58,392 nt of DNA from Bacillota bacterium (GCA_021781745.1 JAJXWH010000034.1:1-58392), one strand, 5' to 3'. Shown: positions 7,874-17,241, counted from the first letter of the stretch. Made by a program: numbers and translations. Notes: generated from the sequence alone by a model not told the origin.

Positions 7874-9155
7874 AGTTTTAGCACTTTCTTTAGTAATTAT
7901 TATGACATTTGGTAGTTCTACATCTGTATTTGCAGCACCTGACAACGGACAACTAAATGCTTCAAGACAAAAATATGCAGAAATTGAAAATAGAATAAAA
8001 GATATTTCAAACAAGATAGATGAGTTAAGTGCTCAAATTGAGCCTTTAGAAGCATCTGTAGAAAAGAATAAGAGTGAAATCGAAAATATAAATAATGTAA
8101 TAGATTTGACAAAGAAAGATATTGATAAATGTAAAAAAGACATAAATGATTTAGATTTGGCTTTAGGACAAAGAGTTAAAGCTATGTATAATTCAGGAGA
8201 TTTAGAATTTAATTATTTAAAGTTTTTATTTAATTCTGATTCAACCAGCGATTTTTTTTCGAGGGTACAAGCTATAAGTGAAATTGCAGGAAAAGACAAA
8301 TCTTTTATAGAGAATATTACAAGTAAAAAAGATGAATTAAATAATAAAGTAAAGTCTTTAGATGATAAAAAAGAAGAAATTAATAAGCTTAACAAAGAAA
8401 TTCAAAGTAATTTAAGTGAATTAGATAGTAAAAAGAAGAGCCAGGAAATTCTAGCACAGCAGGCTAAAGCTGAAAGAAGTAAATTTGATGCTGAATATTT
8501 ATCACAATTGGAAAGAGATACTGTAAAATCACAATTTGATACCATAGATAGCGCTGATAGTACTTATGCAGATGTTCAGGGTGCTATTATTCAATTAGTA
8601 AGTATTAGAGATAATCAAATAAAAAGTCCAATAATTATTAGTGAGATTAATGCTAAACTTGATAAGGCAAAAACAGTAGCAAGTCAAAAGAAGGCAGCAG
8701 AAGATAAGTTAGCAGCTGATAGGCAAAGACAGGCTCAAGAGGTACAAGCTTCTTCAACTTCAAATTCAAGTGGTAAAAAATCAAGTTCTTCAGGTTCTGT
8801 ATCAGTTCCATCAGGAGGAAATGCTCAAGCAATTTTAAATGAGGCCTATAAACATTTAGGAGCATCATATGTCTGGGGAGCTACGGGTCCTAGTACTTTT
8901 GACTGCTCTGGATTTACATCTTATGTATATAGTCATGCGGCAGGAATTGATATTACAAGAACAACGTATACGCAGATAAATGAAGGACAACCTGTTAGTC
9001 AAGATCAGCTTAGACCAGGAGATTTAGTATTCCCAAATCCGGGACATGTGGGAATATATGTTGGAAATGGGCAAATGATTCATGCACCTCAAACTGGGGA
9101 TGTTGTAAAAGTAGGGCCTGTATATAATTTCTATGCAGCAAGAAGAATACTATAG
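7863..9155 (+). CDS. Secreted NlpC/P60 peptidoglycan endopeptidase with coiled-coil N-terminus
   Basis: From ATG 7863 the 430-residue protein starts with a clean signal peptide (MKNRVLALSLVIIMTFGSSTSVFA) cut before Ala-Pro-Asp. Residues 25-260 are long charged coiled coils like those of CwlO/PcsB-type hydrolases, followed by a Ser/Gly linker and a C-terminal NlpC/P60 domain with the catalytic Cys in FDCSGFTSY, His in PGHVGIYVG and a third polar residue in IHAPQ. It should cut stem peptides of peptidoglycan, with the coiled coil likely controlling activity. An in-frame ATG at 7827 adds 12 residues but lies upstream of the ribosome binding site. An 18-bp terminator stem follows the gene. Confidence 0.88.
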   Translation: MKNRVLALSLVIIMTFGSSTSVFAAPDNGQLNASRQKYAEIENRIKDISNKIDELSAQIEPLEASVEKNKSEIENINNVIDLTKKDIDKCKKDINDLDLALGQRVKAMYNSGDLEFNYLKFLFNSDSTSDFFSRVQAISEIAGKDKSFIENITSKKDELNNKVKSLDDKKEEINKLNKEIQSNLSELDSKKKSQEILAQQAKAERSKFDAEYLSQLERDTVKSQFDTIDSADSTYADVQGAIIQLVSIRDNQIKSPIIISEINAKLDKAKTVASQKKAAEDKLAADRQRQAQEVQASSTSNSSGKKSSSSGSVSVPSGGNAQAILNEAYKHLGASYVWGATGPSTFDCSGFTSYVYSHAAGIDITRTTYTQINEGQPVSQDQLRPGDLVFPNPGHVGIYVGNGQMIHAPQTGDVVKVGPVYNFYAARRIL

Positions 9156-9184
9156 TATTTTAAGAAAACTTTAAAATACATAAC

Positions 9185-9230
9185 TAATAATAAGGTTAGA
9201 AATGATTTTGATTTTCTAACCTTATTATTA
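9185..9230. terminator. Strong terminator hairpin after the NlpC/P60 gene
   Basis: A perfect 18-bp stem with a 10-nt loop; the arms are 9185-9202 and 9213-9230 (core AAGGTTAGAAA/TTTCTAACCTT). No long T run follows, but the 3' arm itself is T-rich. Confidence 0.75.
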
Positions 9231-9345
9231 TAGGTAATTATTTCTCCTAAAAGCTTTTAGGATTACAAGATACTAATAGAATATTAATTCAATAATATAA
9301 CCTTCTAAGTTAACTAAATATTACAAAGATAGAGAGTGGGAATAA

Positions 9346-9456
9346 ATGAAATTAAATTATAAGTATTTAGGTCTATTCATAAGCTTACTTATAATTGAAA
9401 TATATATAGGACTTTATATACATCTGGACAGTCAAAAGTTCTATAAAAAAAGTTAA
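9346..9456 (+). pseudogene. 5' fragment of a membrane protein (DUF2809-like) cut by an insertion sequence
   Basis: ATG 9346 opens a frame whose first 26 residues form a membrane anchor (MKLNYKYLGLFISLL...). At 9424 the sequence switches exactly to the left end of an IS, and the frame ends at 9456 inside it. The start resembles DUF2809 membrane proteins, but only a short piece is left, so the family is a guess. The rest of the gene is missing from the window. Confidence 0.5.
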
Positions 9457-9760
9457 CCCTTTTAGGCAAATTTATAGTATCCTTTTAATTGCTTAAGAAA
9501 AAAAGGAGATACACTCTACCAAAAGAATTAACTAAAGTTAGTTTATCATAATATTGGTAGAGAAACTATAGATTTATGTGGAATTTATTAAATAAAATTT
9601 TAGCTAACTTTAAAGAATGTTTTTCAAGGCAAGCCTCATTTAACTGGTTTGTCATTATTATAATAGGTCTTATGCTGCGTTCAGATTCATTAGGATTAGC
9701 ATCAATAATTCGTGATCTGAATCTTTCGCATAGTAGCTATGCTACAATGATACATTTTTT
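9424..9760 (+). mobile_element. Left-end fragment of insertion sequence 'IS-A'
   Basis: The element begins with the terminal repeat CTGGACAGTCAAAA. Bases 9424-9548 are identical to 58268-58392 at the window end, and the repeat matches in reverse the right end at 56717-56730. It carries the first 62 codons of a DDE transposase (start MWNLLNKILANFKECFSRQ at 9576) and stops abruptly near 9760, where coding sequence of an unrelated regulator follows. The right end is absent here, so this copy is dead. The IS family was not assigned. Confidence 0.85.
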
Positions 9761-9872
9761 TCATATATCTATTTCAACAGTAAAAACGCATACTTTAAAT
9801 ATCTATTCTAAGCTTGGAGTTAAGAATAGGGTGGAGGCTGTTAATGAGGGAAGGAAGGTACTTTTAGATTAA
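9576..9872 (+). pseudogene. Chimeric frame: transposase N-terminus fused to a LuxR-type HTH C-terminus
   Basis: This 98-codon frame joins two unrelated gene pieces without a stop. Residues 1-62 are the start of the IS-A transposase. Residues 63-98 (HISISTVKTHTLNIYSKLGV then KNRVEAV) are the end of a LuxR/MalT-type helix-turn-helix domain, the recognition helix and the last helix. Neither half is complete, so no function is expected. The fusion point near 9760 marks a deletion that started inside the IS and ran into a luxR-family gene. Confidence 0.8.
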
Positions 9873-10093
9873 AGCAGGTTACGTAAGATATCATTTAGAT
9901 TAGAAGTTAATTTTATAATGAAAATATTAATTAAAAGATAAAGAAAATCATATAACTGTATAAAAAAGGATAAAAGATAACTAAATATTACGTTTACATT
10001 TGTGTGTTTTTTTTGAAATTTAACTTGTAAAGTTATTTTTGGTGAAAATTATGCTTAAATATGTAGAAAAATAATGATTATTGCTTCAATAAA

Positions 10094-10102
10094 TGGTATA
10101 AT
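10094..10102 (+). promoter_or_regulatory. Extended -10 promoter before the FIST-GGDEF-EAL gene
   Basis: TGGTATAAT is a consensus extended -10 element, 48 nt before the start codon at 10150. The 9873-10149 region is otherwise AT-rich with no gene; no c-di-GMP riboswitch core was found. Confidence 0.5.
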
Positions 10103-10149
10103 TGATTATAAATGTATGAAAATTTAAATCGAGATTATTGAGGTGAATT

Positions 10150-12615
10150 ATGAAAACCTATAATATCAAATATAGGGACTTTGAGACGTTAAAACAGTAT
10201 TTAAATAATACTGACATAATAAAATATAATAGTATTTTGGTACAAGTATTTTCAGGTATAGGAAAGAAAGTATTTATAGAAGAAATAATAGAAAACTTTA
10301 AGATATTAATACCACAATGTAAAATAATAGGTGCTACATCTTCAGGTGAAATTTTAAATGGTGATATTTTAGAGAAGGAATGCATAGTTTCTATAAGTGT
10401 TTTTGAGAAAGCTGTAATTAAAACCACTATAATTGAAAAAAAATTATCAGACTTTCAAAAAGGCAAAGAAGTGGCTCGTAAGTTGATTGATCCAGATACT
10501 AAAGCTATTATTTCTTTTGGCGATATAAGTATTGATGGAGAGGAATTTTTGGATGGAATAAATTTCGTAAATAACAGTGTTTTAGTAGCGGGAGGAATTG
10601 CTGGCAAGAATGATTTTGAAGATGAAACATATATTTTTACAGAAAATGGCGTGGAAAAAGATACAGTGGTTGCAGTTGCATTATCGGGAAAGGATTTATA
10701 TGCAAGCAATGGAAGCAGCTTTAATTGTATACCAGTAGGTAAGGAGTATGAAGTTACAGAGGTTGAAGGCAGCGTTATTAAAAAAATAGGCGATATATCA
10801 GCAAAAGAATTCTATAGCAAATACTTAGGTACAAGCAATAACGAACAAATTTTACGCTTAGGAGATAAATTTCCTTTATTGGTAAGACGAAATAAAAGAT
10901 ATTTTAGTACACGTATATCAAGATTTGTAAATGAACATGAAATACTTATGTCCTCAAGGTTAAACTACAAAGAGAAAATAAGAATCGGATTTTGTGATTT
11001 AAGAGAAATTTTGCAAGGCACAAAAGAAATGTATTATAAGATTATGGAATATCCAGGAGAGAGTTTATTTGTATATTCTTGTGATTCAAGAAAAAATATA
11101 TTTAAAAAAATGAAAGCTAAAGAAATAATACCTGTTAATGAGTATGTATCAGTAAGTGGATTTTATACTTTTGGTGAATTCAAATATGTCAATAATGCAA
11201 ATATATTTTATACAGAAACAATGACAGTATTAATGCTTTCAGAAGATGTGAATGCAAGAATTAAAATCAATGAAGAATTTAATTCTAAATATTCATATTA
11301 TACTGAGGAAGATTCAGCACTATATAATCTTATAAAAAATACTGGAGAGGAAATAAATCAATTAAATTTAAAGCTTGAGGAAAAAATTAAAGAAAAAACA
11401 GAGGAATTAGAAAAACAATATTATATAGATAAATTAACTAATTTGGGGAATAGAAACAAGTTAATTAAAGATTTATATGAAGGACATTATAATAAGCTTG
11501 CAATTATTGATATCAATTCATTTAATGATATAAATGATTTTTATGGCAATGTTATAGGTGATAAAGTTCTGATTGATGTTTCTAAAATGATTTATTTCTA
11601 TTGCAGACAAAATAAACTGCAGCCATATAGAATTAATTCAGATATATTTGCTATAGTAGATAATGATATACCTAAAGAAGAATTTGTATATAGAATAAGT
11701 TTACTGCAAAATATAATAAATAATGAGTGCTTTTACTATGAAGAAGGCAAAATTTATATAACTGTAACAGTGGGAGTGACATTTGAGCAAGAACCACTAT
11801 TTGAAAAAGCTGAAATGGCATTGAAATATGCTAAGAAGAATGGAGAATTGTTCCAAATATATAAGGAAAACTTAAAAATATATGAGGGGATTAAAGAAAA
11901 TATAATATGGACAAAAAAGATAAGAGATGCTATAGCAGAAAACAGAATTGTGCCTTTTTTTCAACCTATAGTTAATAACCGATTAGGGTCAATTGAGAAA
12001 TGTGAAGCTTTAATAAGAATGATTGATGAGAATGGAGAAATTATACCACCGTACTTTTTCTTGGACATTGCAAAAAGGGCTGGATTGTATAAAGAGCTAA
12101 CAATAATAATGTTAAATAAGGTTTTTGAAGCTTTGTATAAAACAGATTATGAAATATCTATAAACCTTCTTCTTCAAGATATAGTAAATCGTGAAATTAG
12201 ATCATTAATTATTCAAAAATTGGAAGGTGCTGCAAATCCTAAGAAAGTTGTATTTGAAATTGTTGAATCAGAAGGTATCGAAAACTTTAATGAAGTTACA
12301 GAATTTATAAAAGAAATAAAAAAATATGGCTCTAAAATTGCTATTGATGATTTTGGAACTGGGTATTCAAATTTCAGCTATCTTATGAAGTTAAATGTAG
12401 ATTATATAAAAATTGATGGTTCGATAATTCGAAATGTACATAAAGATAAATCAGCAGAGATAGTTACAAAAACCATAGTTACTTTTGCAAAAGAGTTAGG
12501 AATAGAGACTATTGCTGAATTTGTATCTGAAGAGGAAATTTATAATAAAATTAAAGATATGAATATAGATTATTCGCAAGGATATTATTTCTCTGAACCT
12601 AAGGAGTGCATTTAA
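10150..12615 (+). CDS. FIST sensor - degenerate GGDEF - EAL protein (c-di-GMP phosphodiesterase)
   Basis: An 821-residue cytoplasmic signalling protein. Residues 1-370 are FIST_N and FIST_C, thought to bind small ligands such as amino acids. A short coiled coil (about 390-415) leads to a GGDEF domain (420-575) whose active-site motif reads RINSDIF instead of RxGGDEF, so it cannot make c-di-GMP. The EAL domain (590-815) keeps the key residues: EALIR near 618, Asn in SINLLL, Glu in FEIVESE, DDFGTGYS near 732, Lys in IKIDG, Glu in ETIAEF and the late Gln in SQGYYF. It should hydrolyse c-di-GMP, perhaps with the dead GGDEF as a GTP sensor. Single-gene unit. Confidence 0.88.
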   Translation: MKTYNIKYRDFETLKQYLNNTDIIKYNSILVQVFSGIGKKVFIEEIIENFKILIPQCKIIGATSSGEILNGDILEKECIVSISVFEKAVIKTTIIEKKLSDFQKGKEVARKLIDPDTKAIISFGDISIDGEEFLDGINFVNNSVLVAGGIAGKNDFEDETYIFTENGVEKDTVVAVALSGKDLYASNGSSFNCIPVGKEYEVTEVEGSVIKKIGDISAKEFYSKYLGTSNNEQILRLGDKFPLLVRRNKRYFSTRISRFVNEHEILMSSRLNYKEKIRIGFCDLREILQGTKEMYYKIMEYPGESLFVYSCDSRKNIFKKMKAKEIIPVNEYVSVSGFYTFGEFKYVNNANIFYTETMTVLMLSEDVNARIKINEEFNSKYSYYTEEDSALYNLIKNTGEEINQLNLKLEEKIKEKTEELEKQYYIDKLTNLGNRNKLIKDLYEGHYNKLAIIDINSFNDINDFYGNVIGDKVLIDVSKMIYFYCRQNKLQPYRINSDIFAIVDNDIPKEEFVYRISLLQNIINNECFYYEEGKIYITVTVGVTFEQEPLFEKAEMALKYAKKNGELFQIYKENLKIYEGIKENIIWTKKIRDAIAENRIVPFFQPIVNNRLGSIEKCEALIRMIDENGEIIPPYFFLDIAKRAGLYKELTIIMLNKVFEALYKTDYEISINLLLQDIVNREIRSLIIQKLEGAANPKKVVFEIVESEGIENFNEVTEFIKEIKKYGSKIAIDDFGTGYSNFSYLMKLNVDYIKIDGSIIRNVHKDKSAEIVTKTIVTFAKELGIETIAEFVSEEEIYNKIKDMNIDYSQGYYFSEPKECI

Positions 12616-12620
12616 ATATA

Positions 12621-12663
12621 GAAATTAGGCACATGTATAAAGAATGCACATGTACCTAATTTC
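12621..12663. terminator. Bidirectional terminator between convergent genes
   Basis: Arms GAAATTAGG/CCTAATTTC, one mismatch, then ACATGT/ACATGT with an 11-nt loop. It separates the EAL gene (plus) from ftsH (minus). Confidence 0.75.
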
Positions 12664-12677
12664 AATTGCAAATACAC

Positions 12678-14420
12678 TTAAACAACAGCTAATTTATTAA
12701 GTTCATCTTCATATAGAGTTTCTTTTTCTAATAGTTCTATAGCTATTTTATCAAGGTAAGCTCTATTCTCTCTTAAGAGTTGTAGAGTTTCTTCATATAG
12801 TTCATTAACAAGATTTTTACATTCTTCGATAACAGGATTTCCATAGCTGCTATATAGAGAGCCAACACTTGAAAGCTTTATAAGCCCTAGAGTTTCGCCC
12901 ATACCATATTCGGTAACCATCTTTAATGCAATATCTGTAGTTTGAGATATGTCACCATGTGCTCCAGTAGAAATTTTATCTTTTCCAAATATAATTTCTT
13001 CTGCTGCTCGACCACCAAGGGAAACTTTGATTTTGTTTCTTAGATAATCAATTCTATGGTAACTAGTATCTTCTGGGATAGTCAATGTATATCCTCCAGC
13101 ACCCTTAGTTGTTGGAATAATCGTTATTTTAGACACCTTGTCCTGCGGAAGAAGCAGCATTCCTACTAGTCCATGTCCTGCTTCATGATATGAAGTAAGA
13201 AGCTTGTCTTCATCTTTAAGATAACTTCTTTCTTTTTTCTCATGTCCAGCTAAAGTTATTGAGTAAGCTTCTTCAATATGAGATGGTGTAATAAAATCAC
13301 TATTATTCTTAGCAGCTAAAATAGCGCTTTCATTTATTAAACTTTCCAATTTTGCACCAGAGAAGTATACAGTCTTTTTAGCAACATCTTTTATATCAAT
13401 ATTTTCATGTGGTTTATTTTTTAAATGCAGAGATAAAATCTTTTCCCTAGCATTTACATCTGGTAAAGATACTTCTATATGTCTGTCAAATCTACCTGGT
13501 CTTAAAAGAGCTTTATCAAGCATGTCTAATCTGTTAGTAGCGGCAATTACTACTATACCTTCTTCTTGACCGAAACCTGACATTTCAGTTAAAAGAGCAT
13601 TTAAAGTTTGATCTTTTTCATCGTTACTTGATCCGTTCTTACCATTACCTCTTGCCTTACCTATAGCATCTATTTCATCTATGAATATTACGGCTTTTCC
13701 ATGAGATTTTGCTTTTTTAAATAAATTTCTTACGCGGGCTGCACCAACTCCAACATAAACTTGTACGAAGTCTGAACCACTAAGAGCGTAAAATGGAACG
13801 CCAGCTTCACCAGCTACTGCTTTTGCAAGCAGTGTTTTACCTGTACCAGGGTCCCCATAAAGAATAACCCCTTTAGGCATTCTTGCACCATATTTTTGAT
13901 ACTTTTCAGGATTTTTTAGAAAATCTACAATATCCATTAAGCTTTCTTTAGCTTCTTCGTTGCCTGCTACAGCATCAAAGTTTAAAGCGGCTTTTTTATT
14001 TTTGCTAAAATCCTGCATGTCCATAGATGTTACTGAAGAAGTACCACCTTTTGCTTTATAAATAAGCATAGCCATTATTGTGAAAAGTGATATCCCTAAA
14101 ACTCCTGAAGGAATAGATTTTGTTAGAGGGGGAGTGGTTTCGTCCTTAACCTCTATTCCTTTTAATAATAATTTTTCTTTTAATGTATCTGAATGCGGAT
14201 TATCTGTAGAATATTTACTACCGTTGTTTAAAATTACAGTCATTTTAGGTGAAGTATCTATTATTACCGTAGAAACACTGTCAGCGTTTAAATCATCGTT
14301 AAAGTTAGAATAACTTTTGTTAATTACATTTGTATTTAAAGATGTTACTATCATGATAATAAGTGATAGTATCGCAGTAATTATAGGAAATATAATATAA
14401 TATTTTTTAATCTTATTCAT
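12678..14420 (-). CDS. ftsH: FtsH-type AAA+ zinc metalloprotease (divergent, short paralogue)
   Basis: A 580-residue FtsH family protease. Layout: membrane segment 8-28, extracytoplasmic loop, second membrane segment 104-121, AAA+ module, then M41 protease. Seen: Walker A GDPGTGKT (189-196), Walker B FIDEID (246-251), Arg fingers in LRPGRFDRH, zinc ligands His412 and His416 of HEAGH and Asp490. The pore loop reads YVGVG where classical FtsH has FVGVG, Walker A has GDP for GPP, and the C-terminus is short (classical FtsH is about 610-650 residues). It is therefore probably a second FtsH, not the housekeeping copy, which usually sits beside tilS-hpt. Single-gene minus-strand unit. Confidence 0.88.
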   Translation of the reverse strand: MNKIKKYYIIFPIITAILSLIIMIVTSLNTNVINKSYSNFNDDLNADSVSTVIIDTSPKMTVILNNGSKYSTDNPHSDTLKEKLLLKGIEVKDETTPPLTKSIPSGVLGISLFTIMAMLIYKAKGGTSSVTSMDMQDFSKNKKAALNFDAVAGNEEAKESLMDIVDFLKNPEKYQKYGARMPKGVILYGDPGTGKTLLAKAVAGEAGVPFYALSGSDFVQVYVGVGAARVRNLFKKAKSHGKAVIFIDEIDAIGKARGNGKNGSSNDEKDQTLNALLTEMSGFGQEEGIVVIAATNRLDMLDKALLRPGRFDRHIEVSLPDVNAREKILSLHLKNKPHENIDIKDVAKKTVYFSGAKLESLINESAILAAKNNSDFITPSHIEEAYSITLAGHEKKERSYLKDEDKLLTSYHEAGHGLVGMLLLPQDKVSKITIIPTTKGAGGYTLTIPEDTSYHRIDYLRNKIKVSLGGRAAEEIIFGKDKISTGAHGDISQTTDIALKMVTEYGMGETLGLIKLSSVGSLYSSYGNPVIEECKNLVNELYEETLQLLRENRAYLDKIAIELLEKETLYEDELNKLAVV

Positions 14421-14653
14421 AAAGTACCTCCAATCTCCAATTTCTTAAAAGATAACTCAAATTATGTTAAATAAAATAAAAAGCCAAATATGCTAAGATA
14501 CTGACTTGTTATTTTTTGAAGATGTCTAATAATGATTATACAGATTTAAATTAAGAAGTCTAATCTTTTACGAGGTTTTTACCAATGTAATTTCTGGAGA
14601 ATAAATTAATCTTTTCAGAATTGAATTTTTTAGCAGTTCCTTAGATTCAGAAT

Positions 14654-14772
14654 TTAATGCTTTATTTTAGATGAATAGTGATAAAGACATTCCCCTACTT
14701 CAATAAAAATAAGTTTTTTAGGTCTTGTTCCAAATATCTTTATTCCAAAATCTTTACTAAGAGATTTTTTAG
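14654..14772 (-). pseudogene. Possible coding remnant, family unknown
   Basis: On the minus strand a 39-codon stretch without start reads like protein (SKDFGIKIFGTRPKKLIFI), and another frame continues protein-like toward 14570. No family was recognised. Apart from this and the terminator at 14822-14848 the 14421-14868 gap holds nothing identifiable. Confidence 0.2.
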
Positions 14773-14821
14773 TGAAGAGTAATATAATTTATTTGATATT
14801 GAGCTTTTGTGAAAAAAGATA

Positions 14822-14848
14822 GAGTGCCCCAAATTCTTTGAGGTACTC
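14822..14848 (-). terminator. Terminator of the surface-protein gene
   Basis: Stem GAGTACC/GGCACTC (minus-strand reading, one G-T pair) with a 13-nt loop, followed on the minus strand by a T-rich tract. It lies 20 nt after the stop at 14869. Confidence 0.65.
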
Positions 14849-14868
14849 ATTTTTGTTTAATTTATAAT

Positions 14869-16752
14869 TTATTGTTCTGTGCAGTGTCCAGGTCCAATTG
14901 CTCCTGAGTTATACGCTTCTAATTCTGATGCTAAACCAATAACATAAGCTTGTTCTTCAGGCGAAAGATTTGTCCAGTCAGCAGTGTCATGTGTTGCAAG
15001 GAAAGCATCTGCTGCACTAATTGTAGAGTCTATTGCTAGAGTGCTTGCTCCATTAGCAGCATTTAGCTTTGCAGCTAAAAGTTGAGCGTAAAGTTTGTTT
15101 ATGCCATTTGATGCATCAGCAATTGGAGTTGGTCCAGGAGGTGTGCTTGTACTATCCCAACCCATAAAGTTAAGGATTGCTACTACTTGTGCCTCAGTTG
15201 TTACATAAGCCGTTTTTGGTCCACCAGGTGTACCTAAATTAATTTGTCCCAATTTTGCAAGAATTGGTCCAACTTTGTTTGGCTGAGGTCCAAAACCAGC
15301 ATGGGTTTTCCAATAACCTATTGTTAAAGTACAGCCACCACAAGAAACAGTTACATCAATTGACCAGCTTGCACTGCCAGATGTGGTTGCAGCATAGTAA
15401 GTTGCTGTATTGTCTACTGAAGTCATTGTATTATTACATATGCTGTATGGTCCAATAATCCTGTTATAAGTTAAAGTTTTTTGCATACGACAAATTGGGT
15501 TCGTGTTAAGTTGTCCTTTATAACTATCTACGACATCAACACATGGATCAATTTCAGTCATGTTAGCACTACTAAAATCAAAAGGTACTGGGACAGAACT
15601 AAATGGTGTTGTAAGGCCAGTATTATTTTGTAGAATAGCAGTGGCTGTATTTGTACCAGTCACAAGTGTATTGAAGTTTTGGTTGTAAATAAAGGTTGCA
15701 CTTCCGTTAGGTGGTATAGAAGCAGTATTAGGAGATGGAGTAACAGTTATATTTTCATTAGTAGTTGAAATTAGATCTGTTACTGTAATATTTGCAGTTT
15801 GTACTGGATTTGGATTTTGAACTGTTATTACACCTGAAACTACAAAGTTACTATCTGTAAAAGTAGGTGTTACAGTAATAATATATTTTACTGTAAATTG
15901 CTGATTTAGGCCAAGATTTAGAGAGCTAATAGGTGCATTAGTAACGGGATCTACTGCAATTTTAGTGATTGTCCAGTTATAGGTTCGTGTAAATGCTGTA
16001 TCTACAGTTTTTGTAACAACGAGATCGTAGCATTTTACTGTGACAGTAGCTGAAGCAGTTTGATTTGTTTGAGTAATTGTTGCTGTATTTACATTGCTAC
16101 CTTCATTTGAGCAGTTAAAAGCCTTTGGATAGTTTACAGATTGAGTTCCTCCTCCATCAACTGCATTAAAAGTGAAGGATTGGCCAGGCAAATTAGTATC
16201 TGTAACAGTAATTGTTTGATTTATAATCGTTGGGCTTGTAGGGAAATTTCCTGATGCACTTGTACTTGGGCCAAATGGAGTATTTAGATGCCCTGAGTGA
16301 TTCAATATAGTAGTATTTGCTGTTACTTTAAAAGATTGACCAGGAGTAAAGTTATTTATAGTAATGGTGTAAGGATAGCAAAATGTTTGGCCGGGTTGAA
16401 GAACTGGATTAACGCTTACATCAAGGCTTTGAGAAGCAATTACAGCACCATTTACTGGAGATCTTACTTCTAATACACTCATTAATCCTACTGTAGCTAC
16501 TGCACCACCATTTGTAATACATACTTGGCCTTGAATTGTTACTGAATCAACAGCTGGTCCATTTGTAACTGAAATATTATATTGAACAGTACCAATATCA
16601 CCACGGAATAAATTTAAAAGTTCTGTGTCTGCGGTTTTGGAAATAGTCCAATTAAAGGTTCTATTCCAAACTGCAGCTGCTGTTATAGTTTGTGATAAAG
16701 TTGTTCCTGATTGACCTGGAGTAACTTGGGTGACCTGTAACAAATCTATCAT
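14869..16752 (-). CDS. Large repetitive surface-type protein with DUF11-like repeats and C-terminal GYWKTH domain
   Basis: A 627-residue protein rich in Thr, Asn, Val and Pro. Residues 1-400 contain beta-sandwich-like repeats; the phrase W-N/T-R-T-F/Y-N-W-T-I-x-K occurs twice (near 30 and 260), and segments with TVTxT and N-P-x-P look like DUF11-type modules. A Cys-containing stretch follows (PICRM, CNNTM, VSCGGCTLT), then a C-terminal domain starting GYWKTHAGFGPQP. There is no signal peptide or sorting motif, so export is unclear; spore-coat or exosporium deposition by the mother cell is possible. ATG 16752 is chosen because AAGGAG lies 9 nt upstream; the ATG six bases earlier is only 3 nt away. 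It follows gtrA by 76 nt. Confidence 0.6.
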   Translation of the reverse strand: MIDLLQVTQVTPGQSGTTLSQTITAAAVWNRTFNWTISKTADTELLNLFRGDIGTVQYNISVTNGPAVDSVTIQGQVCITNGGAVATVGLMSVLEVRSPVNGAVIASQSLDVSVNPVLQPGQTFCYPYTITINNFTPGQSFKVTANTTILNHSGHLNTPFGPSTSASGNFPTSPTIINQTITVTDTNLPGQSFTFNAVDGGGTQSVNYPKAFNCSNEGSNVNTATITQTNQTASATVTVKCYDLVVTKTVDTAFTRTYNWTITKIAVDPVTNAPISSLNLGLNQQFTVKYIITVTPTFTDSNFVVSGVITVQNPNPVQTANITVTDLISTTNENITVTPSPNTASIPPNGSATFIYNQNFNTLVTGTNTATAILQNNTGLTTPFSSVPVPFDFSSANMTEIDPCVDVVDSYKGQLNTNPICRMQKTLTYNRIIGPYSICNNTMTSVDNTATYYAATTSGSASWSIDVTVSCGGCTLTIGYWKTHAGFGPQPNKVGPILAKLGQINLGTPGGPKTAYVTTEAQVVAILNFMGWDSTSTPPGPTPIADASNGINKLYAQLLAAKLNAANGASTLAIDSTISAADAFLATHDTADWTNLSPEEQAYVIGLASELEAYNSGAIGPGHCTEQ

Positions 16753-16828
16753 GATCATATGCTCCTTTTTGCATAAAATTTTAATCTTAAGTTTACATAT
16801 ATAATATATGATAGATAATTTTTATATG

Positions 16829-17230
16829 TTACATTTTATTAAATGCAAAAAATTTCATTAATATAAATGTTACAGGAACACCTATAATTGCAGCTAGCAC
16901 ATAAGCAATAAGTTTATTTAATCCAAGGATATTAAATATTATTATTACAACAATATTTTGAATTATAAAGTTTGGAATATAGGAAATTGCAAATTTTATA
17001 AATTTCTTGAAGTTAAGCTTTTCTTTAAACGTTATTAAGCTATTTAGTATATATGATATAAATAATCCTGAAATATATCCAGATACAAAAGCAATATTTC
17101 CATTTAAAAAGCTTGAATATATATATGAGAATAAAGTTCCATTAAAGGTGTTTATAACACCAATTATCAAAAATATAATAAATTTCTTCGTAAAAAAAGT
17201 TTCTTTAAATTTTCCAATAAGATTCTCCAT
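16829..17230 (-). CDS. gtrA: GtrA family membrane protein (putative lipid-linked sugar flippase)
   Basis: A 133-residue protein with four membrane segments and the GtrA-family start FLIIGVINTFNGTLF. GtrA proteins are thought to flip undecaprenyl-phosphate-linked sugars across the membrane. It begins 11 nt after the stop of the GT2 gene, with AGGGGG as ribosome binding site, so the two form an operon, as in phage and bacterial gtrA-gtrB pairs. The next gene downstream is the repetitive surface protein, a possible acceptor. Confidence 0.88.
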   Translation of the reverse strand: MENLIGKFKETFFTKKFIIFLIIGVINTFNGTLFSYIYSSFLNGNIAFVSGYISGLFISYILNSLITFKEKLNFKKFIKFAISYIPNFIIQNIVVIIIFNILGLNKLIAYVLAAIIGVPVTFILMKFFAFNKM

Positions 17231-17241
17231 ACAATATCCCC

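Noticed and set aside
9873..10149. c-di-GMP riboswitch upstream of the EAL gene
   Set aside because: The conserved riboswitch core was not found; the region only offers an extended -10 promoter.
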